Part shown: one piece after another, positions 54,971 to 63,930 of the stretch
Position numbering within the stretch: the first letter of the stretch is position 1
Layout: each line of letters begins with the position of its first letter
NCBI RefSeq assembly: GCF_000196015.1
Contig: NC_007974.2
Coordinates: 1,984,001 to 2,048,000 of the forward strand
Source: Cupriavidus metallidurans CH34
GTDB taxonomy: Bacteria; Pseudomonadota; Gammaproteobacteria; Burkholderiales; Burkholderiaceae
Length of the DNA: 64,000 nucleotides
Direction: 5' to 3'
Translations under genes and position numbers: made by a program
The notes under the pieces: generated by a model
The model's input: only the letters and a program-made list of their open reading frames with translations
The model's database searches: none
Told to the model about the DNA's origin: nothing

Positions 54971-57900
54971 TACAAATCCCCTTCACTGGTGGGGCCGAAC
55001 TGTACCGGCGGCTCCTCGCGCACCTGCTTCGCCGCGCGTGTCTCGATCAGGTAATACAACGCGGGCAACAGCACCAGCGTCAGCGCGGTTGCCGTGATCA
55101 GCCCGCCCACCACCACCGTGGCCAGTGGACGCTGCACGTCGCTGCCCAGCCCGTGCGCAAGCGCCGCCGGAATCAGGCCCAGCGCTGCCACGGTCGCGGT
55201 CATCAGCACCGGCCGCATCCGCTCGCCCGCGCCACGCACGACCGCTTCCTTCAGGCTCACGCCAGAGGTATCGCGCCACCGGTTCAGGTTGGCGATCATG
55301 ATGATCGCGTTCAATACCGCCACGCCGAACAGCGCGATGAAGCCAACCGCCGACGACACGTTCAGCGTCATCCCGCGCAGATGCAGCGCAACCAATCCGC
55401 CCAACGTTGCCAGCGGCACCGCCATCAGGATCAGCGCGGGCTGCCGCAGGTTCTTGAACTCGCCGAACAGCAGCACGAACATCAGCGCCAGCACCATCGG
55501 CAGGATCACCGCCAGACGTGCCTGGGCGCGCTGCTGGTTCTCGAACTGACCGCCCCATGCCACCTGGATATGGGTACGGTCGTACGGTACTTCCTTGTCT
55601 ATACGCATCCGCGCCTCTTCAAGGAACGTCGACAGATCGCGGCCGCGCAGATTCAGGCGCACCGTCAGGTGCCGCTTGTTCATCTCGCGCGTGATCGTGG
55701 TCTCGCCTTCGGCCAGACGAATATGCGCCACTTGGGCCAGCGCCACATGCGCGCCATTGGCGGCCGTGAGCGTCAGGTTGCCGATTGCCTCGGGGTCGTT
55801 GCGCGAGCTGCCGATGAAGCGCGCCACCACGTTGTAGCTGCGGTCCTCGACAAACACCTGCGTGACGGGGCTGCCACCGATCCCTGTCTGGATCAGCGCC
55901 ATCACGTCGGCCACATTGATGCCCAGCCGCGCGGCGGCGGCGCGATCGACATCGATACGCACCTGCGGCAGCGGCGGCTCCTGATCGATGATCACGTCCT
56001 GCGCGCCCGGCACCGTCTTCAGCAGCCGCGTGATCGCGGTGGCCACCTGCCGGGTCTCGGCGAAGTCGTTGCCGTACACCTTGACCACCAGGTCGCTGTG
56101 CGCGCCCGCCAGCTTGTCGAGCACACCGTCGATCATCGGCTGGGAGAAACCCACCTGAGTACCCGGCAGATCGCGGAAGCGCGTGGCCATGGCCTCGATC
56201 AGTTGCTGCTTGTCGCGGCCGGAGGTCCAGGTGCTATACGGGTGCAGCGTCACCGCGGTCTCGATATGTGACGGCGAGAACGGATCGGTACCCTCGTCGT
56301 TGCGGCCCACCTGCGTCACCACGTGCTCCACCTCCGGGAACTCCATCGTCGCGGCACGCAGGTTATCGGCCATCTGGCCAGCCTTTTCGAGCGAGATGCC
56401 AGGCGGGAGCGTCACCTGCAGCCATATCGAGCCTTCGTCCAGATACGGCAGGAAGTCCCGCCCGATCGTCGCGCCGAGGATCATCACCCCGACCAGCGTT
56501 GCCACCGCGATACCGATTGCCGTGCGCGTGCTGCCCACCAGCCGGTTCAGCACCGATTCATAGCGCGGCGCGAGCCAGACCAGCGCCGGGTTGTGAAACA
56601 CCTTGCGCGGCTTGCGATAGGCCCAGTACGCCAGCCCCGGAATCAGCAGCAGCGCGACCAGCAACGCCCCGAACAGCGCGAAACCCACGGCGAAGGCCAT
56701 TGGCGAGAACAGCTTGTACTCGATGCGCTGGAACGCGAACAACGGCAGGTAGGCCGTGATGATCACGATCATGCCGAAGAAGATCGGGCGCGCCACCTGC
56801 AACACCGACTGCATGATGTCTCGGCCATGCAGTTCTTTCTCCGCGTCCTCCTCGCGCCGGCGCAGGATGTTCTCCATCACCACGATGGCGCCGTCCACGA
56901 TGATGCCGAAGTCGATCGCGCCGAGCGAAAGCAGGTTCGCCGGGATCTTGAAGTGATGCATCAGGATAAACGCCATCAGCAGCGACAGCGGGATCGTGAC
57001 GGCCACGATGATCGCCGCGCGCGGGCTGCCCAGGAACAGCAGCAGCACCAGCGACACCAGGAACATGCCTTCCATCAGCGTCTTGCCCACGGTATGCACC
57101 GTGGCATCGACGAGATTGCTCCGGTCGATATACGGCACCACCTTGACGTCCTTGGGCAGGATGTTGTCGTTCAGGTCACGCACGGCGGCATGAACACCCT
57201 CCATCACGACCGACGGATTCTCGTTCTTGAGCAACAGCGTGATGCCCTGGATCGTGTCCGGATTGCGGTCCATGCCCAGGATGCCATGGCGCTGCGGGTT
57301 GCCGAGCACCACACGGCCAAGATCCTTCACCAGCACGGGTACGCCATTCTTCTGGGTGACAACGATGTTGCCCAGATCGTCCAGATTACGGATCAGGCCC
57401 ACGCCGCGCACCACGAGCCCTTGCTCGCCACGATTCAGGATGCTGCCGCCGGCGTTGGCATTGTTCTCGGAGATCGCCTGCGTGATCTGGTTCAGCGAGA
57501 TGTTGTACTTCGACAGCATCACCGGATCGAACTCGAGCATGAACTGCGTGGTCAGGCCGCCGAAGTTGGCCACGTCCACCACGCCCGCCACCTGCTTCAG
57601 GCGCGGAATCACCTTCCAGAACTGGAGTTCCGACAGCTCGCGCAGATCGCGTGTCTTCGAGACGAGCGTATAGCGGTAGATTTCACCGATCGGTGACGTC
57701 AGCGGGTCAAGCGACGGCTGCGCGCCGTACGGCAGCGAAACGCCGTTGATGCGCTCCTGCAGGCGCTGGCGCGACCAGTAGTCCTCCGCGCCGTCCTTGA
57801 ACACCACGGTGATCAGGGACAGGCCGAACGTGCTCTTGGAGCGCATCACGTGCATGCCGGGCACGCCCATGATTTCGCGCTCGAGCGGGATTGTGATCTG

Positions 57901-58089
57901 CTGTTCGACTTCCTCGGCGGCCAGTCCGTTGACCTGCGTGACCACCTGCGAGGTGGTGTCGGCAATGTCCGGATACGCTTCCAGGGGCAGCTGCTTCCAC
58001 GCGTACCAGCCGTACAGCGCGACCATCGCGAACACCAGCGCGACGATGCCGCGCCGGTTGAAGCACAGGGTAACAAGGCGCTCAATCAT
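54970..58089 (-). CDS. RND efflux permease, heavy-metal (HME/CzcA) type, copy 2
   Basis: A 1039-residue, 12-helix pump. TM4 reads LGAIDFGIIVDGAIVVMENILRR, with the Asp, Asp and Glu of the CzcA-type proton/metal relay. KQLPLEAYPDIADTTSQVVTQ is the HME-type N-terminus. It overlaps the adaptor by 8 bases and the channel gene by 1, so the three are translationally coupled. The divergent OmpR-type two-component pair probably regulates it in response to a metal (inference). Confidence 0.94.
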   Translation of the reverse strand: MIERLVTLCFNRRGIVALVFAMVALYGWYAWKQLPLEAYPDIADTTSQVVTQVNGLAAEEVEQQITIPLEREIMGVPGMHVMRSKSTFGLSLITVVFKDGAEDYWSRQRLQERINGVSLPYGAQPSLDPLTSPIGEIYRYTLVSKTRDLRELSELQFWKVIPRLKQVAGVVDVANFGGLTTQFMLEFDPVMLSKYNISLNQITQAISENNANAGGSILNRGEQGLVVRGVGLIRNLDDLGNIVVTQKNGVPVLVKDLGRVVLGNPQRHGILGMDRNPDTIQGITLLLKNENPSVVMEGVHAAVRDLNDNILPKDVKVVPYIDRSNLVDATVHTVGKTLMEGMFLVSLVLLLFLGSPRAAIIVAVTIPLSLLMAFILMHHFKIPANLLSLGAIDFGIIVDGAIVVMENILRRREEDAEKELHGRDIMQSVLQVARPIFFGMIVIITAYLPLFAFQRIEYKLFSPMAFAVGFALFGALLVALLLIPGLAYWAYRKPRKVFHNPALVWLAPRYESVLNRLVGSTRTAIGIAVATLVGVMILGATIGRDFLPYLDEGSIWLQVTLPPGISLEKAGQMADNLRAATMEFPEVEHVVTQVGRNDEGTDPFSPSHIETAVTLHPYSTWTSGRDKQQLIEAMATRFRDLPGTQVGFSQPMIDGVLDKLAGAHSDLVVKVYGNDFAETRQVATAITRLLKTVPGAQDVIIDQEPPLPQVRIDVDRAAAARLGINVADVMALIQTGIGGSPVTQVFVEDRSYNVVARFIGSSRNDPEAIGNLTLTAANGAHVALAQVAHIRLAEGETTITREMNKRHLTVRLNLRGRDLSTFLEEARMRIDKEVPYDRTHIQVAWGGQFENQQRAQARLAVILPMVLALMFVLLFGEFKNLRQPALILMAVPLATLGGLVALHLRGMTLNVSSAVGFIALFGVAVLNAIIMIANLNRWRDTSGVSLKEAVVRGAGERMRPVLMTATVAALGLIPAALAHGLGSDVQRPLATVVVGGLITATALTLVLLPALYYLIETRAAKQVREEPPVQFGPTSEGDL

Positions 58090-59242
58090 TCAGCAGCACC
58101 CCTTCCTTCACCACCACGCGGTCTCCCGCGGACAGGCCCGACTTCACTTCCATACGGTCGCCGATTTGCGCGCCGAGCTTGATCACACGGGGCTCGAACT
58201 GCCACGGCGCCACTTCGACGAATGCGCGGGTGTAGAAGCCGCTCTGCACGATGGCCGACATCGGCACGACGATGCCTTCATGCGGCTGGGACAGGAAGGT
58301 AGCCTGCGCGAACATGCCGGGACGGAGCCGTCCGTCGGGGTTGTCGAACACCATGCGCACCTTGGTCGTGCGCGTGTCCGCATCAAGGATCTGCCCGACA
58401 TAGCGCACCTTGCCCGGTTGCGGATCGTCATAGGCGTCGAACTTGACGGTGGCCGACTGGCCGACATACACGTGGCCCAGATCCTTTTCCTGCGCGTTGG
58501 CCGTGACAAACACGTGCGAGAGATCGGCAACGGTCATCAGGGAGGCCGTGGTGTCGTTCCAATACGCGCCGGTCGCGGCATTGAGATCGACCACGCGCCC
58601 GTTGATCGGCGATCGCACGGCCAGGATGTGGCCGCCGCCCGCCTGCAACGTGCCGCCACCCTTGGCGCCAAGTTGCGCCAGACGCGCATCGGCGCGCTGG
58701 GATTCGCTGGCGGCCTGGTCATAGTCGCTCTGGGCCTGCTCGAAGTCGCGCTTTGCGGCGATCTCTGACTTGTCCAGTTCCCGCTGACGATCCAGGTTGC
58801 GGCGTGCCATTGTCATGGCCGCGCGGGCCTTGGCGGCGTCGCTGTTGGCCTGCGCGAGATCGGCCGAATCGATCGTGAACAGCACGTCGCCAGCCTTGAC
58901 CTCGTCGCCAAGCTGCTTGTTCAGGCTGACGATACGGCCGGCCAGCGGCGGCAGCACTTTCACGAGCTTGGCCGGATCGGCTTCGATCATGGCCGGCAGA
59001 TTGAACGGTGCAGCCACGGTTTCGCGCGTGGCGGGCGCGACGGCCAAGGTGCGGCGCAATGGCGACTCGGCCGGGACTACCAGGCGCTCGCCTTCATGAC
59101 GCAGGGCGACGGGCGGGTCCGCGCGCTTCTGTTCGGCCTTGGCGCGCATCGTCCAGACACCAGCACCGCCGAGACCCAGTATGACCGCCGCGGCAAGCCA
59201 GTAGACAACGCGCCCGGGAAAGGCTGGCTTGTTTTTCATCAT
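58082..59242 (-). CDS. RND periplasmic adaptor (CzcB-like), copy 2
   Basis: A 386-residue adaptor. N-terminal anchor (VVYWLAAAVILGLGGAGVWTM), lipoyl halves (PLAGRIVSLNKQLGDEVKAGDVLFTIDS and SPINGRVVDLNAATGAYWNDTT), coiled-coil hairpin between, then beta-barrel and a C-terminal domain (KVRMVFDNPDGRLRPGMFAQA). First gene of the operon; ATG 59242 or 59239 are both possible after GGAGTGA. Confidence 0.92.
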   Translation of the reverse strand: MMKNKPAFPGRVVYWLAAAVILGLGGAGVWTMRAKAEQKRADPPVALRHEGERLVVPAESPLRRTLAVAPATRETVAAPFNLPAMIEADPAKLVKVLPPLAGRIVSLNKQLGDEVKAGDVLFTIDSADLAQANSDAAKARAAMTMARRNLDRQRELDKSEIAAKRDFEQAQSDYDQAASESQRADARLAQLGAKGGGTLQAGGGHILAVRSPINGRVVDLNAATGAYWNDTTASLMTVADLSHVFVTANAQEKDLGHVYVGQSATVKFDAYDDPQPGKVRYVGQILDADTRTTKVRMVFDNPDGRLRPGMFAQATFLSQPHEGIVVPMSAIVQSGFYTRAFVEVAPWQFEPRVIKLGAQIGDRMEVKSGLSAGDRVVVKEGVLLND

Positions 59243-59330
59243 TCACTCCGATGCTGATGTTTCAAAAGATATGGAATCGCCACATGCGGGAATTTGCCGC
59301 CAATGGTACGCACGCAAGCCCCCGTGCACT

Positions 59331-59347
59331 CTGAATTCTTCTTCAGG
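59331..59347 (+). repeat. Left copy of a 17-bp inverted repeat
   Basis: CTGAATTCTTCTTCAGG lies between the divergent pump operon and the regulator gene. Its exact reverse complement occurs at 61507-61523. The preceding CGTGCACT is also nearly conserved (CGTACACT at the other end). Confidence 0.8.
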
Positions 59348-59416
59348 CAGGGCCGTATGCGTAACATGCGGAAAAGTCGGCTGATAGAATCAGACCCGAC
59401 CCGGAAAGGCGAACCC

Positions 59417-60094
59417 ATGAGGATCCTATTGGTAGATGACGACCAGAAGGCAGCGCGACTGCTGGCCCGTGGTCTGCAAGAAGAAGGTTATGACGTGGAG
59501 ACCGCCCATTCGGTTGACGTGGCGGCGGCTCACAATTGTTACGCGTTCAGTCTGCTGATTCTCGACTGGATGCTCCCGGGCAAAAGTGGCGTCGAGTTCT
59601 GCCGGGAATTGCGCGAGCAGGGCGTGCGCACGCCGATCCTGATGCTGACGGCGCGCGATGCAATCAATGACCGCATCACCGGGCTGGACACGGGCGCCGA
59701 CGACTATCTGACCAAACCCTTCGTCTTTGAGGAACTGCTCGCGCACGTGCGGGCCCTGCTGCGGCGTGTGGAGCTGGCCCAACCCGCCCCGATCACGCTG
59801 AACGACCTTGTCATCGACCCGCAGACCCGTGGCGTCACGCGGGCCGGCGCGCGGCTCGATCTCACGCCGAAGGAGTACGCGATCCTCATCCTGCTGGTGA
59901 CGCACGCCGGGGAGATCGTCAGCCGGGCACAGCTTGCGGAACACATCTGGCACGCGGACCTGATCGCCATCGACAACCTGATCGACGTGCACATGAAGAA
60001 CCTGCGCCGCAAGCTCGACCCACCGGGCATGGCGGCGCTGATCCAAACCGTGCGGGGCCAGGGCTTCCGCATCTCGCCATCGGGGGCCCTCTGA
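59417..60094 (+). CDS. OmpR-type response regulator (CopR/CusR-like)
   Basis: A 225-residue regulator with Asp50 (LLILDWMLPGKSG), Lys in DDYLTKPF and a winged-helix domain (LDLTPKEYAILILLVTHAGEIVSRAQLAEHIW...NLIDVHMKNLRRKLD), most like heavy-metal regulators CopR/CusR/IrlR. The ATG at 59417 gives the standard MRILLVDDDQ; a -10-like TAGAAT is at 59385-59390. It is divergent from the RND operon and one base from the kinase gene. Confidence 0.93.
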   Translation: MRILLVDDDQKAARLLARGLQEEGYDVETAHSVDVAAAHNCYAFSLLILDWMLPGKSGVEFCRELREQGVRTPILMLTARDAINDRITGLDTGADDYLTKPFVFEELLAHVRALLRRVELAQPAPITLNDLVIDPQTRGVTRAGARLDLTPKEYAILILLVTHAGEIVSRAQLAEHIWHADLIAIDNLIDVHMKNLRRKLDPPGMAALIQTVRGQGFRISPSGAL

Positions 60095-60095
60095 C

Positions 60096-61511
60096 GTGCT
60101 GAACTTCCGGCAGCGGCTGGTCCTGACCCACTGGACCGTCATCGTGGTGATCGTGGCCTGCTCGGCGTTGGCCGGGTGGTGGCAGCTATCGCGCCTGGTG
60201 CACGGGCAGCTCGACGCGGCGCTGCTGACGCTGGCCGATACCGAGGCCGGCATGCAGGTGGAGAGCCACGGGCAACCGGTCCGCGTGCACGAGCGCCCGC
60301 CCGGGTCAGCCCCGCCATCGCTAGTGCGCCTGGACCGGCTGGTGCAGATCGTCAATGCCAAGGGCGAAATCCTGGCCCGCAGCTCAAACCTGGGCGACGC
60401 CATGCTGCCCGCTCCGCCCGCGCTGCTCGACGAACTCGCGTCCGGGGGGCAGGCGGTCTTTCAGACGCTGCCGAGCTTTGGGGAAGAGCCGCTGCGCATG
60501 GTGTCCCTACCCGCCGTGGCAAACGGCAAGCCCGTGGTGATCCAGGTGGCGGGATCGCTGGACGATGTGCACAACGTGCTGGAGTCGGCCACGATCCTGT
60601 TCGGCATCATGGCCGCCGCACTGCTGGCCGCCGTGGGCGCCGCCGGCAGCGTGCTGACGCGGCGCGCGTTCCGTGGCATCAACGACGTGGTGAAGCAAGC
60701 CCGGCTCATCGGCGATGCCAACCTTGGCGAACGCCTGCCGCACCCCGGCACAACGGACGAAATCGGCCAGCTCGTCGATACGCTGAACGCGATGCTGGAC
60801 CGGCTCGAGCAGGCTTTCGACCAGCAGCGGCGCTTCACGGCCGACGCCTCGCACGAACTGCGCTCGCCGCTTTCCCGCCTGCGCACCGAGATCGAAGTGA
60901 CGTTGCGGCGGCCGCGCGAGAGCCAGGAGTACGTGGACACGCTGCGCTCCTGCCTGGATGAAGTGGGCCGCCTGACCCGGCTGATCGAGGAACTGCTGAT
61001 GCTGGCCCGCTTCGACGCGGGGCAGGATCGCCAGGCTGGCGAGCCACAGGCACTGGATGCGCTGATCGCGGAAACGCTGTTGCGCGCCGGCCCAGCCGCC
61101 CGTGAACGGCAGGTCGAACTGGTGGCACGCAGCGAAGCGGTGGGCGGCGCCAAGGTGTCGCACGGATCGGTGGGGCTGGTGCTGGCCAATCTGGTGGACA
61201 ATGCGCTCAAGTTCTCGCCACAGGGCAGCAAGATCGTGGTGGACTGCGCCGCCGACGCGCACCAGGCCACATTGCGTGTCACCGACGAAGGCCCCGGCAT
61301 CCCCCCGGACGAGTTGCCCTTCCTGTTCGACCGCTTCTTCCGTGGCGCTGGCGCGCGCGCGTCCGAGAACGAAGGAGTGGGTCTTGGCCTGGCCCTGTCG
61401 CAATCGATCATCCATGCCCAGGGCGGGCGTATCGAGGCCGCCAACGGGCCCGACGGCGGCGCGGTGTTCACGGTCAGGATTCCGCTGGCGCCGCGTGAAG
61501 CCGGTTCCTGA
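60096..61511 (+). CDS. Sensor histidine kinase (CopS/CusS-like)
   Basis: A 471-residue kinase. TM1 (WTVIVVIVACSALAGWWQL), a periplasmic sensor (about 35-160), TM2 (LFGIMAAALLAAVGAAGSVL), HAMP, HisKA with His253 (FTADASHELRSPLSRLRTEIEVTLRR, as in metal-sensing kinases) and HATPase (NLVDNALKFSPQG, DEGPGIPPDELPFLFDRFFRG, VGLGLALSQSII). A GTG start at 60096 directly follows the regulator stop. Its stop codon lies inside the right copy of the 17-bp inverted repeat. Confidence 0.93.
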   Translation: MLNFRQRLVLTHWTVIVVIVACSALAGWWQLSRLVHGQLDAALLTLADTEAGMQVESHGQPVRVHERPPGSAPPSLVRLDRLVQIVNAKGEILARSSNLGDAMLPAPPALLDELASGGQAVFQTLPSFGEEPLRMVSLPAVANGKPVVIQVAGSLDDVHNVLESATILFGIMAAALLAAVGAAGSVLTRRAFRGINDVVKQARLIGDANLGERLPHPGTTDEIGQLVDTLNAMLDRLEQAFDQQRRFTADASHELRSPLSRLRTEIEVTLRRPRESQEYVDTLRSCLDEVGRLTRLIEELLMLARFDAGQDRQAGEPQALDALIAETLLRAGPAARERQVELVARSEAVGGAKVSHGSVGLVLANLVDNALKFSPQGSKIVVDCAADAHQATLRVTDEGPGIPPDELPFLFDRFFRGAGARASENEGVGLGLALSQSIIHAQGGRIEAANGPDGGAVFTVRIPLAPREAGS

Positions 61512-61523
61512 AGAAGAATTCAG
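61507..61523 (-). repeat. Right copy of the 17-bp inverted repeat
   Basis: CCTGAAGAAGAATTCAG is the exact reverse complement of 59331-59347 and covers the kinase stop codon (61509-61511). Together the copies bracket the two-component pair. Confidence 0.8.
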
Positions 61524-61588
61524 TGTACGGAGCAGCACCCCGTCGATACACTGCGTCCCATCAAAGCTCGCCTGGGGAGGACCCTCAA

Positions 61589-61627
61589 ATGGACTGTTGT
61601 TCTAGTCGATATCCAACACAAGGTTAA
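61589..61627 (+). CDS. Possible 12-residue leader peptide
   Basis: ATG at 61589 preceded by GGGGAGGA (61574-61581) at 7-base spacing encodes MDCCSSRYPTQG and a TAA. The strong signal before such a short frame is what leader peptides look like. It may equally be chance; the peptide has no known relative. Confidence 0.35.
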   Translation: MDCCSSRYPTQG

Positions 61628-61793
61628 GCAGGCCACCCGCATCCATTTTTGTCGCTGGCTTGCATCGATCCATCGCAAGTCACGCAGCGGCAATCACGGG
61701 CGCCCCAGCCCGCCGCGCGCCACTCGCACGCGCCTGTCCCGGCAGGCACCATGCTGTTCCGCCATGGTCGGCAGGACAGCGAAGGAGTAGGAA

Positions 61794-62000
61794 ATGCGCA
61801 AGTTCCTCGCATCCACCACCCGGACCTCCGCGCTCACAGAGCGTCTGGTCTCCCCGTTCCTGCGCGCCCAGACGCAGTCGAACACCTCGACCTCGACCAC
61901 GAACTCGACATCACTCGGCCAGGCCGGCCGCACGGACGCCCCGAGATCCGATCGGGAATACGCCGACGCGGCCATCCGGTTCTGCCGCACGCTCTGGTAA
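61794..62000 (+). CDS. Hypothetical 68-residue protein in the mgtC leader
   Basis: The frame MRKFLASTTRTSALTERLV... ends RFCRTLW. AAGGAG (61782-61787) lies 6 bases before the ATG, an ideal arrangement. The protein is basic at its start, then Ser/Thr-rich, with no membrane helix or known domain. A minus-strand frame covers the same bases but lacks a ribosome binding site. It ends 112 bases before mgtC, so it could be a co-transcribed small protein or a regulatory upstream frame. Confidence 0.45.
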   Translation: MRKFLASTTRTSALTERLVSPFLRAQTQSNTSTSTTNSTSLGQAGRTDAPRSDREYADAAIRFCRTLW

Positions 62001-62033
62001 GACGCGTCCGCGATCCGCACGCCAGTTGCACGC

Positions 62034-62087
62034 CACGGCACGCACGTGCCGTGTCCCGCCACATGCCAGCCACGGCTGCCATGTGGC
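62034..62087 (+). promoter_or_regulatory. Two tandem hairpins just upstream of mgtC
   Basis: Hairpin 1: CACGGCAC (62034-62041), loop GCAC, GTGCCGTG (62046-62053). Hairpin 2: GCCACATG (62058-62065) with CATGTGGC (62080-62087), extended inward by CAGCC/GGCTG. They end 25 bases before the ATG. No U-run follows, so control of translation or Rho access is as likely as intrinsic termination. Confidence 0.5.
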
Positions 62088-62112
62088 GTCATGATTTCCA
62101 CATCCGTCGAGC

Positions 62113-62835
62113 ATGTCCATCGAAGCCATCCAGAACATCAACCTAGAGTCGCTCCTCGACACCAGCATCAGCCTGGTTACCGCCTTCGTGCTTGGCGGGG
62201 TCATCGGCTATGAACGCCAGTACCGCCAGCGCACCGCCGGCCTGCGCACCAACGTGCTGGTCGCCGTGGGCGCGGCCATTTTCGTCGACATGGCCAACCG
62301 GCTGGCCGGCCACGACGGCGCGGTGCGCGTGGTGGCCTACGTGGTATCCGGCATCGGCTTTCTTGGTGCAGGCGTGATCATGCGCGAGGAAGGCAATGTG
62401 CGCGGCCTGAACACCGCAGCCACGCTGTGGGGCTCCGCCGCGGTCGGCGCCAGCGCGGGCGCAGACCTGATCATCGAGGCCGGCTTGGGCAGCATGTTCG
62501 TGCTCGCCGCCAACACGCTGCTGCGTCCCGTGGTCAATCGCATCAACCAGCAGCCAATCGACACGCCTGCGGTCGAGGTGACCAACACGGTCTACGTGAT
62601 CACGCCGCGCCATCGCCAGAAAGAGGCATTGCGGCTGCTGTCGGACATGCTGGAAGCCAGCAACCATCCCACGCGCGATCTGGTGGTTCACGCATTCGGC
62701 GCGAACGATATCGAGATCGAAGCCGTGCTCATGGCCACTTCAGTCGACGGCGACGAGCTGGATGCCGTGGTGGCGCGGCTTTCGGCATGTGAAGCGGTAA
62801 CCCAGGCGTTCTGGAGTCCGAGCACCACGGAATAG
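62113..62835 (+). CDS. mgtC: MgtC/SapB-family membrane protein
   Basis: A 240-residue inner-membrane protein. The N-terminal MgtC domain contains FVLGGVIGYERQYRQRTAGLRTNVLVAVGAA, VSGIGFLGAGVIMREEGNVRGLNTAATLWGSAAVG and four to five helices; a soluble ACT-like C-terminal domain follows (VYVITPRHRQKEALRLLSDMLE). In enteric bacteria MgtC limits F-type ATP synthase and phosphate uptake under low Mg2+; the role here is inferred. It has a long structured leader. Confidence 0.92.
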   Translation: MSIEAIQNINLESLLDTSISLVTAFVLGGVIGYERQYRQRTAGLRTNVLVAVGAAIFVDMANRLAGHDGAVRVVAYVVSGIGFLGAGVIMREEGNVRGLNTAATLWGSAAVGASAGADLIIEAGLGSMFVLAANTLLRPVVNRINQQPIDTPAVEVTNTVYVITPRHRQKEALRLLSDMLEASNHPTRDLVVHAFGANDIEIEAVLMATSVDGDELDAVVARLSACEAVTQAFWSPSTTE

Positions 62836-62854
62836 CGGCGCCCGAAGGCGCCGC
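62835..62854. terminator. Hairpin between convergent mgtC and hydrolase genes
   Basis: GCGGCGCC (62835-62842) and GGCGCCGC (62847-62854) pair around CGAA, starting at the last base of the mgtC stop codon. It is symmetric and could act on both transcripts, but lacks U-tracts. Confidence 0.5.
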
Positions 62855-62874
62855 CAGAGTGAACCCCGCGCCGT

Positions 62875-63930
62875 TCAGCGATCGTTGCGGATCGGCCCGT
62901 ACTCGACGGGCACCCATGTATAGCCGACCTGCTCGCGCCGCACATGTCCAATTCCCGGGAACGGCAGGTGCGCGCCGCCTACCCAGAGCTTGTCGCGGGC
63001 GGCGTCGGCCAGCACGCGGTTACGCGTAATCACGGCCTGATGGCTGTCGGTATCGAACTCGATCGCCACCTGCGGGCTGCGGAACTGCACCGCGTGGCTA
63101 TGGATGACATCGCCCCACAGCAACAGCTTTTCCTTGCCGGACGTGAACAGATAGCCGACATGCCCCGGCGTGTGGCCAAACTCGGGCACCGCGCGCACGC
63201 CGGGCACGAGTTCGTCACCGGCGCCGGCACTGGCACTGGCACTGAACGTGCGGAACCGGCCGGCTGCCCGGTACGGCGCCACCGCGTCGCGTGCCATGGC
63301 AAACAGACCCTGCGCATCCTTGGGTGCTGCCGCAGCCTTCGACTCATCGAGCCAGTAGTCCGCGTCGGCCTTGTCGGCATAGACAGTGGCGGCGGGAAAC
63401 ACCGCCGTGCCATTGGACAGCAGACCACAGGCGTGATCAGCGTGCAGGTGGGTCAGCAGAATGGTGTCTACCTGTTCCGGCTCGTAGCCGGCGGCGTGCA
63501 GGTTCTCGCGAATGCGTCCCAACGTCGGGCCGAAACATGCCGATGCGCCGGTATCGACCAGAATCAGATGGCTGCCGGTGTTGACCAGATAGGCATTGAC
63601 GGCGGTCTGCATGCCGGGCGTCGATTCGACGAACATGCGCGCGAGCAGCCGTTGCACCTCGCGCGCGCTGGTGTACTTGAACAGCTTCGGATCGATATCG
63701 ATATAGCCGTCGTACAGCGCGGTGACTTCAAACTGGCCGACCATCATGCGGTAGTAGCCGGGCACCTGCGTCTTCTTTTGCGCGTGCGCGGGCGCCTGCG
63801 CGCGCGCATCGGTCGGCATCGCGGGCAGGACCAGTGCCGCGACCGCGAGCAGCGTGGCGGAAACCAGCGTCTGGAACACGCGCCTGCCGGACCCCATTCC
63901 GGCACGAAGCGGAGCTGAATGCAGCTTCAT
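62875..63930 (-). CDS. Secreted metallo-beta-lactamase-fold hydrolase
   Basis: A 351-residue MBL-fold protein. An N-terminal export signal with a twin-arginine-like GRRVFQT and hydrophobic VSATLLAVAALVLPAM ends near ARAQA. The zinc motif is LTHLHADHACGLLS (HxHxDH), with later His in PEFGHTPGHVGYL and an Asp in LLWGDVIHSHA. It lacks beta-lactamase-specific features and resembles the lactonase/quorum-quenching-like MBL group. AAGGA precedes the ATG at 63930. Substrate unknown. Confidence 0.88.
   Translation of the reverse strand: MKLHSAPLRAGMGSGRRVFQTLVSATLLAVAALVLPAMPTDARAQAPAHAQKKTQVPGYYRMMVGQFEVTALYDGYIDIDPKLFKYTSAREVQRLLARMFVESTPGMQTAVNAYLVNTGSHLILVDTGASACFGPTLGRIRENLHAAGYEPEQVDTILLTHLHADHACGLLSNGTAVFPAATVYADKADADYWLDESKAAAAPKDAQGLFAMARDAVAPYRAAGRFRTFSASASAGAGDELVPGVRAVPEFGHTPGHVGYLFTSGKEKLLLWGDVIHSHAVQFRSPQVAIEFDTDSHQAVITRNRVLADAARDKLWVGGAHLPFPGIGHVRREQVGYTWVPVEYGPIRNDR

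Larger units (their letters stand above)
61512..62112 (+). other. Long leader region of mgtC
   Basis: These 601 bases precede mgtC. They contain a 12-codon open frame with a strong ribosome binding site (61589), a 68-codon open frame with AAGGAG (61794) and two strong hairpins (62034-62087) near the mgtC start. The arrangement recalls attenuated mgtC/mgtA leaders of enterobacteria but shares no sequence I recognise. Confidence 0.5.

Noticed and set aside
61694..62101. A 135-codon minus-strand frame in the mgtC leader
   Set aside because: No ribosome binding site, no recognisable domain, and it overlaps a plus-strand frame with an ideal one plus structured hairpins.
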